From NCBI GenBank assembly GCA_964391305.1, contig CAYMJO010000046.1, positions 1 to 7,320 of the forward strand: a stretch of DNA of 7,320 bases. The letters are read 5' to 3'. Position 1 is the first letter of the stretch; each line of letters opens with the position of its first letter. This stretch comes from CAYMJO01 sp964391305. GTDB taxonomy: Bacteria > Patescibacteriota > CALEFQ01. Under the pieces are notes generated by a model. That model worked only from the letters and a program-made list of their open reading frames with translations, made no database searches and was not told where the DNA came from. Positions 1-6,500 of this stretch are shown one piece after another. A program made the translations under genes and the position numbers.

Positions 1-69
1 ACCTGTCGGATTCGAACCGACGACCTGCGCGTTACGAATGCGCTGCTCTGCCAACTAAGCTAAGGTGGC
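1..69 (-). tRNA. tRNA-Thr (anticodon CGU), 3' end cut by window edge
   Basis: Read on the minus strand from 69, the sequence folds as a tRNA: acceptor 5' strand GCCACCT, D stem GCTT/GAGC with AGTTGGCA loop, anticodon stem GCGCA/CGCGC (outer four pairs good, inner A-C mismatch) with loop TTCGTAA, and T arm GTCGG-TTCGAAT-CCGAC. The anticodon is CGT, which reads ACG (Thr). Only AGGT of the 3' acceptor strand lies in the window. The last three acceptor bases and the discriminator are missing, so whether CCA is encoded cannot be judged. It follows tRNA-Gly by 30 nt on the same strand and is probably co-transcribed with it. Confidence 0.93.
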
Positions 70-99
70 TCAATCTTATTTTAACATTTGTAAAATAAA

Positions 100-172
100 A
101 GCGGGTAACGAGTCTCGAACTCGTGACCTCAGCCTTGGGAAGGCTGCGCTCTACCAACTGAGCTATACCCGC
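100..172 (-). tRNA. tRNA-Gly (anticodon CCC)
   Basis: On the minus strand this is a complete cloverleaf: acceptor GCGGGTA/TACCCGC (7 bp), D arm GCTC-AGTTGGTA-GAGC, anticodon stem CAGCC/GGCTG with loop TTCCCAA (anticodon CCC, reads GGG), variable AGGTC, and T arm ACGAG-TTCGAGA-CTCGT. The discriminator at position 100 is U, as expected for bacterial glycine tRNA. The next bases are TTT, so the CCA tail is not encoded and must be added by a nucleotidyltransferase. It lies between the PpiC-like gene and tRNA-Thr, all on one strand. Confidence 0.96.
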
Positions 173-360
173 AACCAATCGATGACAGCTGTTTTAGTTA
201 CTCTATCTTGATAGTCATTTTTCAGAAAAGAAAACATGCCAAATAACCATTCAGATTTGAAACTTGATTCTAATAAAAACGATTAGAACCAATATAGCCA
301 ACTCTAATATCACCCCACATACCTTAGGGGCAGTTACCGCAGAAAAACAGCCAGAACAGC

Positions 361-1377
361 TTATAGCCAAATCGAAATTTTAGCTTGTCCTTCCTCTTCC
401 TTCAGCCATGATTCGAAAAACGCGAAAAGAATGTGCGACACATTGACCTGCTCGTTCTTGTCGTCCCTATCGTTCATTTTTATAATATGATAGCCAAATT
501 CTGTTTCAACAAGATTGCTTATCTCGTCTTTCTTGAGCGCAAATGCCGCCTCTTCGAATGCCGGCAACATCATTCCCTTTCCAAAAAAGCCAAGTTCTCC
601 TCCCGTTTGAGCCGACTGTGGATCATCGCTGTACTTTCTCGCAAACTCCGCAAAAGAATCCGGCTTTTCCCGAACTTCTGCGAGAACTTTTTCAACTTTT
701 TTCTTCGCAACACTTTTGTATTCATCGTTTTCTTTCAGCTTTTCCTCTAACTTTGTTCTCGCAAGATAAGGCTTTATGGCAAACTTCATCAATTCCTCTT
801 TGGTTCCCCACCCGAACTGCTGATCGAACATTTTGAGCGCGTTTTCCTCGCCGCCAATCACTTCTTGGGATATATAGGCTTGATATTCCTTCTCAATATC
901 TTCATCCGAAATCACAATTTCCTGTTCCTTTAATAAATTCTCTATGAGCTTTTCCTGCTTTAGTTTTTCTTTAACTCTCATTTCTACCTCCAGCAATGCT
1001 TTTTTCCCATCTTCTGTCGTTAAATCCACGCTCAACTGTTTTTCAAAAAAATGTTTCATTGCGGCAATATTATCATCATACTCTTTCAAAGCGACAACAT
1101 TGGAATCAACAAAAATCACCGGATAGGGAATGTAAGTAATAATTTTGTCAAAAATTCTGTTCCCAGAATACTTCTTATCCCAACGTTTCTTATAAATGCC
1201 AAGACCTAGAACAACTATAAAAGCGATTGCCACAATAATAATCACCGCGACAACAACACCGATAACTTTACCGGCTTCCACTTTTTTAGATTTTTCTTTA
1301 TCGGGATCCGCCAAGGATTTAGATTTATCCGTTTTTTCCTTGACATCATCATTTTTTGAAACAATCTTTTTTTCCAT
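361..1377 (-). CDS. Membrane-anchored PpiC/parvulin-type peptidyl-prolyl cis-trans isomerase (SurA/PrsA-like foldase), domain apparently permuted
   Basis: 338 aa. Residues 1-37 are a charged Lys/Asp/Glu-rich cytoplasmic tail, 38-61 a strong transmembrane anchor, and about 90-225 a helical SurA_N/PrsA-like chaperone region facing outward. A parvulin core follows: SFAEFARKYSDDPQSA at 241-256, GGELGFFGKGMM at 259-270, LPAFEEAAFAL at 271-281, and FGYHIIK at 294-300 with H297. Parvulins isomerise Xaa-Pro bonds and help exported proteins fold. The beta strand with the other conserved His (SHIL, H315) is normally at the start of the domain, but here it follows the end (residues 314-317) and leads into a short WLKEEEGQAK tail. 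The expected N-terminal strand is absent before residue 230. The start at 1377 is the first Met before the basic tail; no SD precedes it. It lies 100 nt after the FtsB-like gene and may be co-transcribed. The family call is firm; whether it is catalytically active is inference. Confidence 0.9.
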   Translation of the reverse strand: MEKKIVSKNDDVKEKTDKSKSLADPDKEKSKKVEAGKVIGVVVAVIIIVAIAFIVVLGLGIYKKRWDKKYSGNRIFDKIITYIPYPVIFVDSNVVALKEYDDNIAAMKHFFEKQLSVDLTTEDGKKALLEVEMRVKEKLKQEKLIENLLKEQEIVISDEDIEKEYQAYISQEVIGGEENALKMFDQQFGWGTKEELMKFAIKPYLARTKLEEKLKENDEYKSVAKKKVEKVLAEVREKPDSFAEFARKYSDDPQSAQTGGELGFFGKGMMLPAFEEAAFALKKDEISNLVETEFGYHIIKMNDRDDKNEQVNVSHILFAFFESWLKEEEGQAKISIWL

Positions 1378-1386
1378 AAAATTTTT

Positions 1387-1470
1387 ATTAGTTGTTAGTT
1401 GCTAATTTTTAGAAACACAGAAAAGCAGTTTCTCGCCTAAGGATTATCAACTAAGAACTAAAAAACTAAT
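1387..1470. repeat. Nested imperfect inverted repeat between the FtsB-like and PpiC-like genes
   Basis: The outer arms are built of TTAGTT / AACTAA units (ATTAGTT at 1387-1393 against AACTAAT at 1464-1470, with further TTAGTT/AACTAA pairing inside). The inner stem is AGAAAC at 1411-1416 against GTTTCT at 1428-1433, with an 11-nt loop. As RNA it would form a long imperfect stem-loop filling most of the 100-nt intergenic space. It is not followed by a T-run, so it is not a clear terminator. It may be an intergenic repeat or an mRNA processing or stability hairpin. Confidence 0.45.
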
Positions 1471-1477
1471 CTCACAG

Positions 1478-1912
1478 TTAACTCTCGGTCTTAAAAAAAT
1501 AATTCCACCACTTTTTATAATTTGGAATATAAATTTCCTCTTCGGCTTTTTCAGCCTTGCCGACCATCCCCTCTTCCTTCTGAACGGTTTCCTCTCCTTC
1601 GCTAAAGATTAAAGCAGATTCTCCTTCTTTTTGCAAACCCAATTCCTCCCTCGCGACCTTATCCCGATAACTATCAGTTTTCAAATAATCCAACATTTCT
1701 ACAAGTCTTTCATTTTCAGTCTCCAGCGTCTTTTTTTCCTCCTGTATCTTTGCAATCTCTTGCGCGATTTCATACTTCTTTTTTATAACTTTCCCGAGGA
1801 AAAAAACAAGCACAATAAGAATTACAATAGCAGAAATTGTAAAAAATTTCGAGCGTATTACGCGCCTTATGATATGTATTTCCGCTTTTTGCCGATCTCT
1901 CTTTTTAATCAT
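1478..1912 (-). CDS. FtsB/DivIC-like septum formation initiator protein
   Basis: 144 aa bitopic membrane protein: a basic N-terminus (1-22), one transmembrane helix at about 23-40, a coiled coil at about 45-76 rich in Glu and Lys, then DYLKTDSYRDKVAREELGL (75-93) and EGESALIF (96-103), the hallmark end of the FtsB/DivIC family. Family members sit in the divisome with FtsL and FtsQ/DivIB and regulate septal wall synthesis. Beyond the usual domain is an acidic linker (about 104-128) and an aromatic tail, IPNYKKWWNYFF, at 129-140. There is only one possible Met, and it has no SD. A TATAAC -10-like sequence lies at 1931-1926, 13 nt upstream, with no matching -35. The PpiC-like gene follows 100 nt downstream. 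The paralogue (FtsB or DivIC) cannot be chosen from sequence alone, so no symbol is given. Confidence 0.88.
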   Translation of the reverse strand: MIKKRDRQKAEIHIIRRVIRSKFFTISAIVILIVLVFFLGKVIKKKYEIAQEIAKIQEEKKTLETENERLVEMLDYLKTDSYRDKVAREELGLQKEGESALIFSEGEETVQKEEGMVGKAEKAEEEIYIPNYKKWWNYFFKTES

Positions 1913-2039
1913 ATTTTCAGCTAAAGTTATAAAGCGAATGCTTGAAAATATACGTTTTCTTTAAATTTAAAATTAATCTATAAAAAACAAAGGAAATTCA
2001 ACCTAAAGAAAAAATTGCTCGCTTCAGCTTATGAACTGT

Positions 2040-2645
2040 CTAGTGGTTATCGGCATCCTCAACTCTGACATTAATTTTACGCTCACCACTACCTTTAATA
2101 TTTTCTATAAACTCAATCAACTCCTCTGCGCTCAAACTATCTTTATTGCGACTGGATTTTTGCGTAATCTCCCGGATCTTAAGAAGCTTATCTTTTATGA
2201 TTTCCGGCGAAGCCACGAAATCAACAACAAGCGGCTTTTTAGAATCTTTTATAAAAACATTTACATGACCATAATTGAACATCGTTGCAAAAATCCCCTT
2301 AACGGCAAAAGTGACCTCGGAAATACGGTCATAAATGGCCTCTCTTACAACTCTGTTGAAAAAACCCTTCTGTTCTATATCCACAATGCGTTGACTAGTA
2401 ACCACAGTAATATTAAAATACCAAGTGAACCATGAGTACACTCCCCAACACAAAACAAAAACAATCCATGTCAAAAGAATCGCCGTCGCCCAAACATATG
2501 TCAGAAAAAAATCCAAAAACGCAAGCGGAACAATGATAAGAACGACCGTACGGGCAACCGGCGCGATAAAAGTCGCCTTGTGTCTCCTTAGCAGCATGAT
2601 AGGCTCCTCGTCTTCCTTAAGGCTTTGTTTAAAATAGTCACTCAT
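2040..2645 (-). CDS. Bacterial PH-domain (bPH2/YdbS-like) membrane protein
   Basis: 201 aa. A soluble N-terminal segment (1-25, with LKEDEEPIMLLRRH) precedes two closely spaced hydrophobic helices, about 26-48 and 52-76, and then a domain beginning FNITVVTSQRIVDIEQKGFFNR (split here at 78-88 and 89-98), continuing EAIYDRISEVTF (102-113) and GHVNVFIKD (126-134). The pattern of a helix pair followed by 'TSQR+ ... G.F.R ... +I..+' is typical of bacterial PH-domain membrane proteins (YdbS/YdbT type). Their molecular role is poorly defined, though some act in membrane stress. The C-terminal 40 residues are charged and probably flexible. The start has no SD, but a TATTAT -10 lies 7 nt upstream, so the mRNA may be leaderless. 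It is 127 nt upstream of the FtsB-like gene. Confidence 0.85.
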   Translation of the reverse strand: MSDYFKQSLKEDEEPIMLLRRHKATFIAPVARTVVLIIVPLAFLDFFLTYVWATAILLTWIVFVLCWGVYSWFTWYFNITVVTSQRIVDIEQKGFFNRVVREAIYDRISEVTFAVKGIFATMFNYGHVNVFIKDSKKPLVVDFVASPEIIKDKLLKIREITQKSSRNKDSLSAEELIEFIENIKGSGERKINVRVEDADNH

Positions 2646-2652
2646 AAATAGA

Positions 2653-2681
2653 ATAATAAGAAATTGAAAGTTTGATGTTAG
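2653..2681 (-). promoter_or_regulatory. Putative sigma70-type promoter of the PH-domain gene (leaderless)
   Basis: On the minus strand: -35 CTAACA (2681-2676, 4/6), 17-nt spacer, -10 TATTAT (2658-2653, 5/6). The -10 ends 7 nt before the ATG at 2645, so transcription should start at or next to the A of the start codon. No SD is present. Confidence 0.5.
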
Positions 2682-2772
2682 ACGCAGAACATTGGCATTG
2701 GAAACAGAATAAAATACTAGCCCAAAAAAGACTCCTGACTCTCATTTCACATCCAACTTACATTTTCAATTT
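2661..2772. repeat. Imperfect inverted repeat spanning a divergent promoter region
   Basis: AAATTGAAA (2661-2669) and GTTTGATGT (2670-2678) on the left match, in inverted orientation, TTTCAATTT (2764-2772, 9/9) and ACATCCAAC (2749-2757, 8/9), with a 6-nt insertion in the right arm. The arms overlap the -35 boxes of both divergent promoters. The 70-nt centre shows no ORF. It may be a small intergenic repeat element or a shared operator. Confidence 0.4.
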
Positions 2773-2785
2773 TCAACTTTATAAT
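2757..2785 (+). promoter_or_regulatory. Putative sigma70-type promoter of the small membrane-peptide ORF
   Basis: -35 CTTACA (2757-2762, 4/6), 17-nt spacer, perfect -10 TATAAT (2780-2785). The predicted start near 2792 gives a 5' leader of only about 8 nt before the ATG at 2800, too short for an SD. It points away from the PH-domain gene promoter. Confidence 0.5.
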
Positions 2786-2799
2786 TTCTAATCTACCAT

Positions 2800-2892
2800 A
2801 TGAAAAAAACTTTAAAAATAATAACTTGGTTCGTAGTGGTTATCGTCATAGGAGGAATGATTTTGTTGTTATTGGTACCATTATTTTATTAA
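2800..2892 (+). CDS. Putative 30-aa single-pass membrane micropeptide
   Basis: The ORF encodes MKKTLKIITW followed by an almost purely hydrophobic stretch (FVVVIVIGGMILLLLVP, residues 11-27) and the end LFY. This is a textbook tiny transmembrane peptide: Lys residues at 2, 3 and 6 on the inside, then one helix. It is the only plus-strand gene candidate between two minus-strand blocks and is preceded by a perfect TATAAT box with a 17-nt spacer to CTTACA. No SD is seen, in keeping with the other genes here. No family is recognised and short hydrophobic ORFs can arise by chance. The promoter and the Lys-then-helix layout are the arguments for it. The 164 nt downstream (2893-3056) show no gene or terminator; TGCCGCAT occurs twice there (2940-2947, 2957-2964). 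Confidence 0.5.
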   Translation: MKKTLKIITWFVVVIVIGGMILLLLVPLFY

Positions 2893-3056
2893 ATGTCAAA
2901 GGTCAAAGCAATACGCAATGCCAAAAATTTTAAAATCCCTGCCGCATCAAGGCAAGTGCCGCATTTGGAAATTCGCAGTTTTTTAACATTCAGTTTTTAG
3001 CTTTTTAACTTCGTTATCCCCTTGCAGTTTGGACTATAAACCTTGATATTTTTTCG

Positions 3057-3734
3057 TCATTCTGTTTCCCTAGCATAATCAAACACAAATTTTTTCCCAT
3101 ACGCAGGCAGTGCGATACTGTCTTTTTTTGATACATCAATTTTTATGTCCGGAAAAATCTGCGTGATCTGTTCAACCATTCCGCCTTCGCGAGTGAGCGC
3201 TTCTTGCAAGAGCTCGGGATCACCCACTGCCTTGAAAATATAGGGCGGATTTATAAGCTCACCATCAAGCCTGATCTGCAAACCATCAGGTATAATCGAG
3301 GAATTGTAAACCAACCTCCTATCGTTTAATGCCATACCCTTTATCCCTATATTGCGAATCGTGTTTGTCAAATCCAGAAGATGCACATCGAGCACAGGTC
3401 CCTCTATCTTCATAACGATTCCCTCTCCGCTAAGCTCATACAAACCAGAGACTATCTTGTAATTTTCGAGAGAAGATCCCAAAACTTCTGTGCCACTCTC
3501 CTTGTTTTGAAAAACCAAATCGTAATCTTTTTGCTCCGTCCTTAATTTCGAAATTTCCTCTCTCAAATTTCTGTTGCTATCAGATAAAATACTGACTTCA
3601 AGAGAAAGGCTTTTCTCATGTTCTGGCGAAACCTTTTCCTTTATCTTTTCTGTAGAGAAAAACTGGGCAACAATAAGAAAGCCAATCAAAATGGCAATTG
3701 CGAACGTTACGATGAATATTGGACGATTTTTCAT
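3057..3734 (-). CDS. DUF881 family membrane protein (second of a tandem pair)
   Basis: 225 aa. An N-terminal transmembrane helix (about 5-24), a coiled-coil segment (about 39-75) and a C-terminal DUF881 domain from about 90: LENYKIVSGLYELSGEGIVMKI is split here as 89-98 and 99-110, then LDLTNTIRNIGIKGMALNDRRL (120-130 and 131-141), and IFKAVGDPELLQEAL (166-180). DUF881 proteins (Bacillus YlxW/YlxX type) are found near division genes, and their function is unsettled. This copy lacks the IHSTDI and LWFAGAEAISVN motifs kept by its neighbour and is clearly diverged. The start is the only Met before the helix, has no SD, and lies 49 nt after the first DUF881 stop, so co-transcription is likely. 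No terminator is seen after its TGA. Confidence 0.85.
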   Translation of the reverse strand: MKNRPIFIVTFAIAILIGFLIVAQFFSTEKIKEKVSPEHEKSLSLEVSILSDSNRNLREEISKLRTEQKDYDLVFQNKESGTEVLGSSLENYKIVSGLYELSGEGIVMKIEGPVLDVHLLDLTNTIRNIGIKGMALNDRRLVYNSSIIPDGLQIRLDGELINPPYIFKAVGDPELLQEALTREGGMVEQITQIFPDIKIDVSKKDSIALPAYGKKFVFDYARETE

Positions 3735-3783
3735 AAAAAAATTTCAAGAGATTCGTTAAAACTGCCCAAAATGTTTAAATATC

Positions 3784-4527
3784 TCACTCATAGCCTCCCG
3801 AAAACCCGTTAACCTTAACGCTATCTCTTTCTGCAACCTCCAAAACGATGCCATACTTTTCCGCCCTTTCATGCAAATCAATTAATCTCTTTCTGTCCTC
3901 TATACTTGATTTCAACTTTTTAGGATCTCCTATCGCGGAAATTTTCAAAGGAGCCCCGACATGAGATTCGTTGATCAAAATCGTATTAACAATACAGTTC
4001 ACGGAAGTAACACTCGTGATTCTCTCTTCATTTACAGAAATAGCCTCCGCTCCCGCAAACCAAAGCCCGTTTATAACATCGAGAATATCTGTCGAATGAA
4101 TTATCGCGTCATTCTTGAAATCATTTCTGTCCTTCAGCCCATCATAATTGCCGTCGCCCAAAGTCACTTCAACGCCTTTCCCCTCCAAAAAAGTCAAGCC
4201 GACAATTTTTTTATACTCCTTAAGTTCAGCTGTAATTTCCTTAGATGCCGCCTTGCGATTTCCAAACTCTTTTTCCTTATTTTTAACATCCTTTCGAAGC
4301 ACGCTGATTTCATCTTTGAGATCTTTCTGCTCATCTCTCATTTCCTCAACCGTATCTTCGAGTTCAAGAGTTGGACGCACTGGATCCGCGCTTCTCGCAA
4401 TTGATTTCGTTGTACGGATTTGCACGGCAATGAAGACTCCGACAATCATTCCCATTAAAAGCAAAATCAAAGAGAAAACAAAATTTTCTCTGCCATTCCC
4501 CTTATTTTGAGCAGAATATTCTTTCAT
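3784..4527 (-). CDS. DUF881 family membrane protein with a calcium-loop-like insert (first of a tandem pair)
   Basis: 247 aa. Hydrophilic N-terminus (1-15), transmembrane helix about 16-37, coiled coil about 55-107, and DUF881 domain about 105-247 with KKIVGL (106-111), GKGVEVTL (116-123), IIHSTDILDVINGLWFAGAE (142-161), AISVNEERI (162-170) and ISAIGDP (196-202). Domain order and length fit the family. Unusually, residues 125-136 read DGNYDGLKDRND, matching the DxNxDGxxDxxD calcium-loop pattern of EF-hand, dockerin and thrombospondin type-3 repeats. The start at 4527 has no SD, but a perfect TATAAT ends 6 nt upstream, predicting a leaderless mRNA. It lies 83 nt after lepA and 49 nt before a second DUF881 gene. 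An envelope or division-associated role is inferred from the family only. Confidence 0.88.
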   Translation of the reverse strand: MKEYSAQNKGNGRENFVFSLILLLMGMIVGVFIAVQIRTTKSIARSADPVRPTLELEDTVEEMRDEQKDLKDEISVLRKDVKNKEKEFGNRKAASKEITAELKEYKKIVGLTFLEGKGVEVTLGDGNYDGLKDRNDFKNDAIIHSTDILDVINGLWFAGAEAISVNEERITSVTSVNCIVNTILINESHVGAPLKISAIGDPKKLKSSIEDRKRLIDLHERAEKYGIVLEVAERDSVKVNGFSGGYE

Positions 4528-4533
4528 AGCACC

Positions 4534-4562
4534 ATTATAACGTTAATTTTGCACTAATTCAA
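4534..4562 (-). promoter_or_regulatory. Strong sigma70-type promoter of the first DUF881 gene (leaderless)
   Basis: Minus strand: -35 TTGAAT (4562-4557, 4/6), 17-nt spacer, perfect -10 TATAAT (4539-4534), then GGTGCT and the ATG at 4527. With 6 nt between the -10 and ATG, the transcript should begin at or within a base or two of the start codon. It lets the DUF881 pair be transcribed independently of lepA. Confidence 0.65.
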
Positions 4563-4568
4563 CTTTCT

Positions 4569-4589
4569 TTCGCACATAATAAATGCGAA
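4569..4589. repeat. Small inverted repeat between lepA and the DUF881 promoter
   Basis: TTCGCA (4569-4574) and TGCGAA (4584-4589) form a perfect 6-bp stem with a 9-nt loop. It follows the lepA stop but no T-run follows on the minus strand, so it is not a canonical terminator. It could be an mRNA 3'-end hairpin or an operator just upstream of the -35. Confidence 0.4.
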
Positions 4590-4610
4590 TTTACAAAACG
4601 GCATTGGTAT

Positions 4611-6494
4611 TTACCTTTTCATAATCTCTAAAAAAACTTTCTGCGGCACACTGACATTGCCAATACTCTGCATCTTTTTCTTGCCTTTCTTCTGTTTGTC
4701 AAGAAGCTTGGTCTTGCGAGTAACATCTCCTCCATAGAGTTTCGCCGTGACATCCTTGCGGAAAGCAGGAATGGTTTCTCTTGCAATGACATCGCCGCCG
4801 ATTGCCGCCTGAAGCGGAACCTGAAACATATGTTTTGGAATAAACTTTTTAAGCTTTTTCACGTTTGTCCTGCCTATTTTGACAGCATCTTTTCTTGGAA
4901 CAATCATAGAAAGCGCATCAAACTTTTCTTTATTTATCAAAAAATCCAATTTGACTAAATCCCAAGCCTTGTAATCCAAAAGCTCATAACTCATAGATGC
5001 GTATCCAGAAGAAACACTTTTGAGCTTGTCATAAAAATCTATGATAATGTCTGATAACGGCATTTCGTACGTAACTATCGCACGATCTTCGCCCAAATAT
5101 TCTGTCGTCTTGTATTTTCCGCGCCTTCCATGCGCAAGCTCCATAACTTTTCCAACGTACTCCGAAGGCGTAACTATCTCCACCTTCGTCCATGGCTCCA
5201 AAATTTTTTCATAATCAGCCGGCAATTGAGATGGCACATAAATTGTTTTCACCTGCAACTTTTCTCCACCAGACGAAGCTTCGGTGTAGACGGGACTTGA
5301 ACTTTTAAATTTTATCTCACCTCGATGGAATTGACTTCTAACTTTGACCTTATATGTCACACTTGGCGCAGTCACAACCAAATTCAAATTAAATTCTCTT
5401 CGAAGCCTTTCCTGAACAATATCAAGATGTAAAAGCCCAAGAAAACCACATCTGTACCCGAATCCAAGCGGTCCCGCTTTTTCTGGTTCATAGGTCAACG
5501 CGGCATCGTTTAACTTCAGTTTCGAAATCGCGTCTTTCAAAATAGGATAATCATCTCCGTTCACAGGATAAACCCCCGCAAACACAACAGGTTTCGGCTC
5601 CTTATAACCAGGCAATGGCTCAACTCCACTTTTGACATTGGGACTTTGATATTCATTTGTCATTTTCGTGATCGTGTCTCCAACCCTCACTCCTTCAATA
5701 TTTTTCAATCCCGTGTCAACATAACCAACTTCGCCCGTTTTCAAAACTTGCGTCGAAATCAATTTGGGCTTGAAAATTCCAGTATCAAAAACTGTCCCAT
5801 TTTTTCCAGTCGCTACAAAGCTTATCTCATCGTCCTTTTTGATCTCGCCGTCAACGACACGAACAAACGCCTCAACTCCCCTATAAGAATCATAACGGGA
5901 ATCAAAGATAAGCGCCCTAAGCGGCGCTTCCGCCTTGCCCTCCGGCTGTGGAATTCTTTTCACAACGGCATCAAGAATTTCAGGAACGCCTTCGCCAGTT
6001 TTTGCGGACGCAAGAATTATATCATTTTCAGAAACCCCGAGAACTTTCACAAGCTCCCTCGCCACTTTTGCAGGATCAGCGTTGGGAAGATCTATTTTGT
6101 TGATAATGGGAATTATAGTAAGATCTTGCTCAATTGCCATGTAAACGTTCGCAAGCGTCTGCGCTTGTATTCCCTGCGTAGCGTCGACGACAAGAAGCGC
6201 CCCCTCACATGCGGCAAGACTTCTGGAAACCTCGTAAGTAAAATCAACGTGCCCTGGCGTATCAATTAAATTCAGTATAAAAAAATTTCCCTCACTCTTA
6301 TCTTCGAACTTCATCGTCACCGGCTGTAATTTGATCGTAATTCCTCTCTCCCTTTCCAAATCCATTTGATCGAGCATTTGTTCTTTCATCTCCCGTTTGG
6401 GAACTGTTTTTGTGTACTCCAAAAACCGATCAGCCAGAGTTGACTTTCCGTGATCAATATGCGCTATTATGCAGAAATTTCGGATGTTTTTCAT
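4611..6494 (-). CDS. lepA: Elongation factor 4 (LepA), ribosome-associated translational GTPase
   Basis: 627 aa from the chosen start. EF4 binds the ribosome, has been shown to back-translocate in vitro and affects 30S biogenesis and translation under stress. All GTPase motifs are present: G1 AHIDHGKST (11-19), G2 within RERGITIK (48-55), G3 DTPGH (78-82, with catalytic-type H82), G4 NKID (132-135) and G5 SAK (163-165). The LepA signatures KREMKEQMLDQMDLERERGI (33-52), FGYRCGFLGLLHLDIVQERL in the middle and KKGKKKMQSIGNVSVPQKVF near the end identify it over EF-G. Length is slightly above the usual ~600. An in-frame Met at 6566 would add 24 unusual residues, and another at 6518 would add 8. 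The start at 6494 is preferred because it matches the family N-terminus and because a promoter overlaps the upstream Mets. It has no SD. The DUF881 gene follows 83 nt later. Confidence 0.97.
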   Translation of the reverse strand: MKNIRNFCIIAHIDHGKSTLADRFLEYTKTVPKREMKEQMLDQMDLERERGITIKLQPVTMKFEDKSEGNFFILNLIDTPGHVDFTYEVSRSLAACEGALLVVDATQGIQAQTLANVYMAIEQDLTIIPIINKIDLPNADPAKVARELVKVLGVSENDIILASAKTGEGVPEILDAVVKRIPQPEGKAEAPLRALIFDSRYDSYRGVEAFVRVVDGEIKKDDEISFVATGKNGTVFDTGIFKPKLISTQVLKTGEVGYVDTGLKNIEGVRVGDTITKMTNEYQSPNVKSGVEPLPGYKEPKPVVFAGVYPVNGDDYPILKDAISKLKLNDAALTYEPEKAGPLGFGYRCGFLGLLHLDIVQERLRREFNLNLVVTAPSVTYKVKVRSQFHRGEIKFKSSSPVYTEASSGGEKLQVKTIYVPSQLPADYEKILEPWTKVEIVTPSEYVGKVMELAHGRRGKYKTTEYLGEDRAIVTYEMPLSDIIIDFYDKLKSVSSGYASMSYELLDYKAWDLVKLDFLINKEKFDALSMIVPRKDAVKIGRTNVKKLKKFIPKHMFQVPLQAAIGGDVIARETIPAFRKDVTAKLYGGDVTRKTKLLDKQKKGKKKMQSIGNVSVPQKVFLEIMKR

Positions 6495-6500
6495 ATTATA

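Noticed and set aside
268..330. Hairpins TTCTAAT/ATTAGAA (268-288) and CCCC/GGGG (313-330) downstream of the PpiC-like gene
   Set aside because: Neither is followed by a T-run on the minus strand and both are short, so no terminator is called. The rest of 173-360 shows no convincing feature.
1926..1954. Promoter for the FtsB-like gene (TATAAC at 1931-1926)
   Set aside because: No -35 at a usable spacing and no extended -10; too weak to list as a feature.
2031..2435. 134-codon plus-strand ORF
   Set aside because: Antisense to the PH-domain protein gene with low-complexity translation; no promoter or SD.
3961..4404. 147-codon plus-strand ORF (and a 120-codon one at 4148-4510)
   Set aside because: Antisense to the first DUF881 gene, whose motifs are clear; the opposite-strand translations look random.
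5646..6269. 207-codon plus-strand ORF
   Set aside because: It lies fully antisense to lepA, in the part coding its GTPase and following domains. The protein has no family look and no SD, so it is a shadow of a conserved gene.
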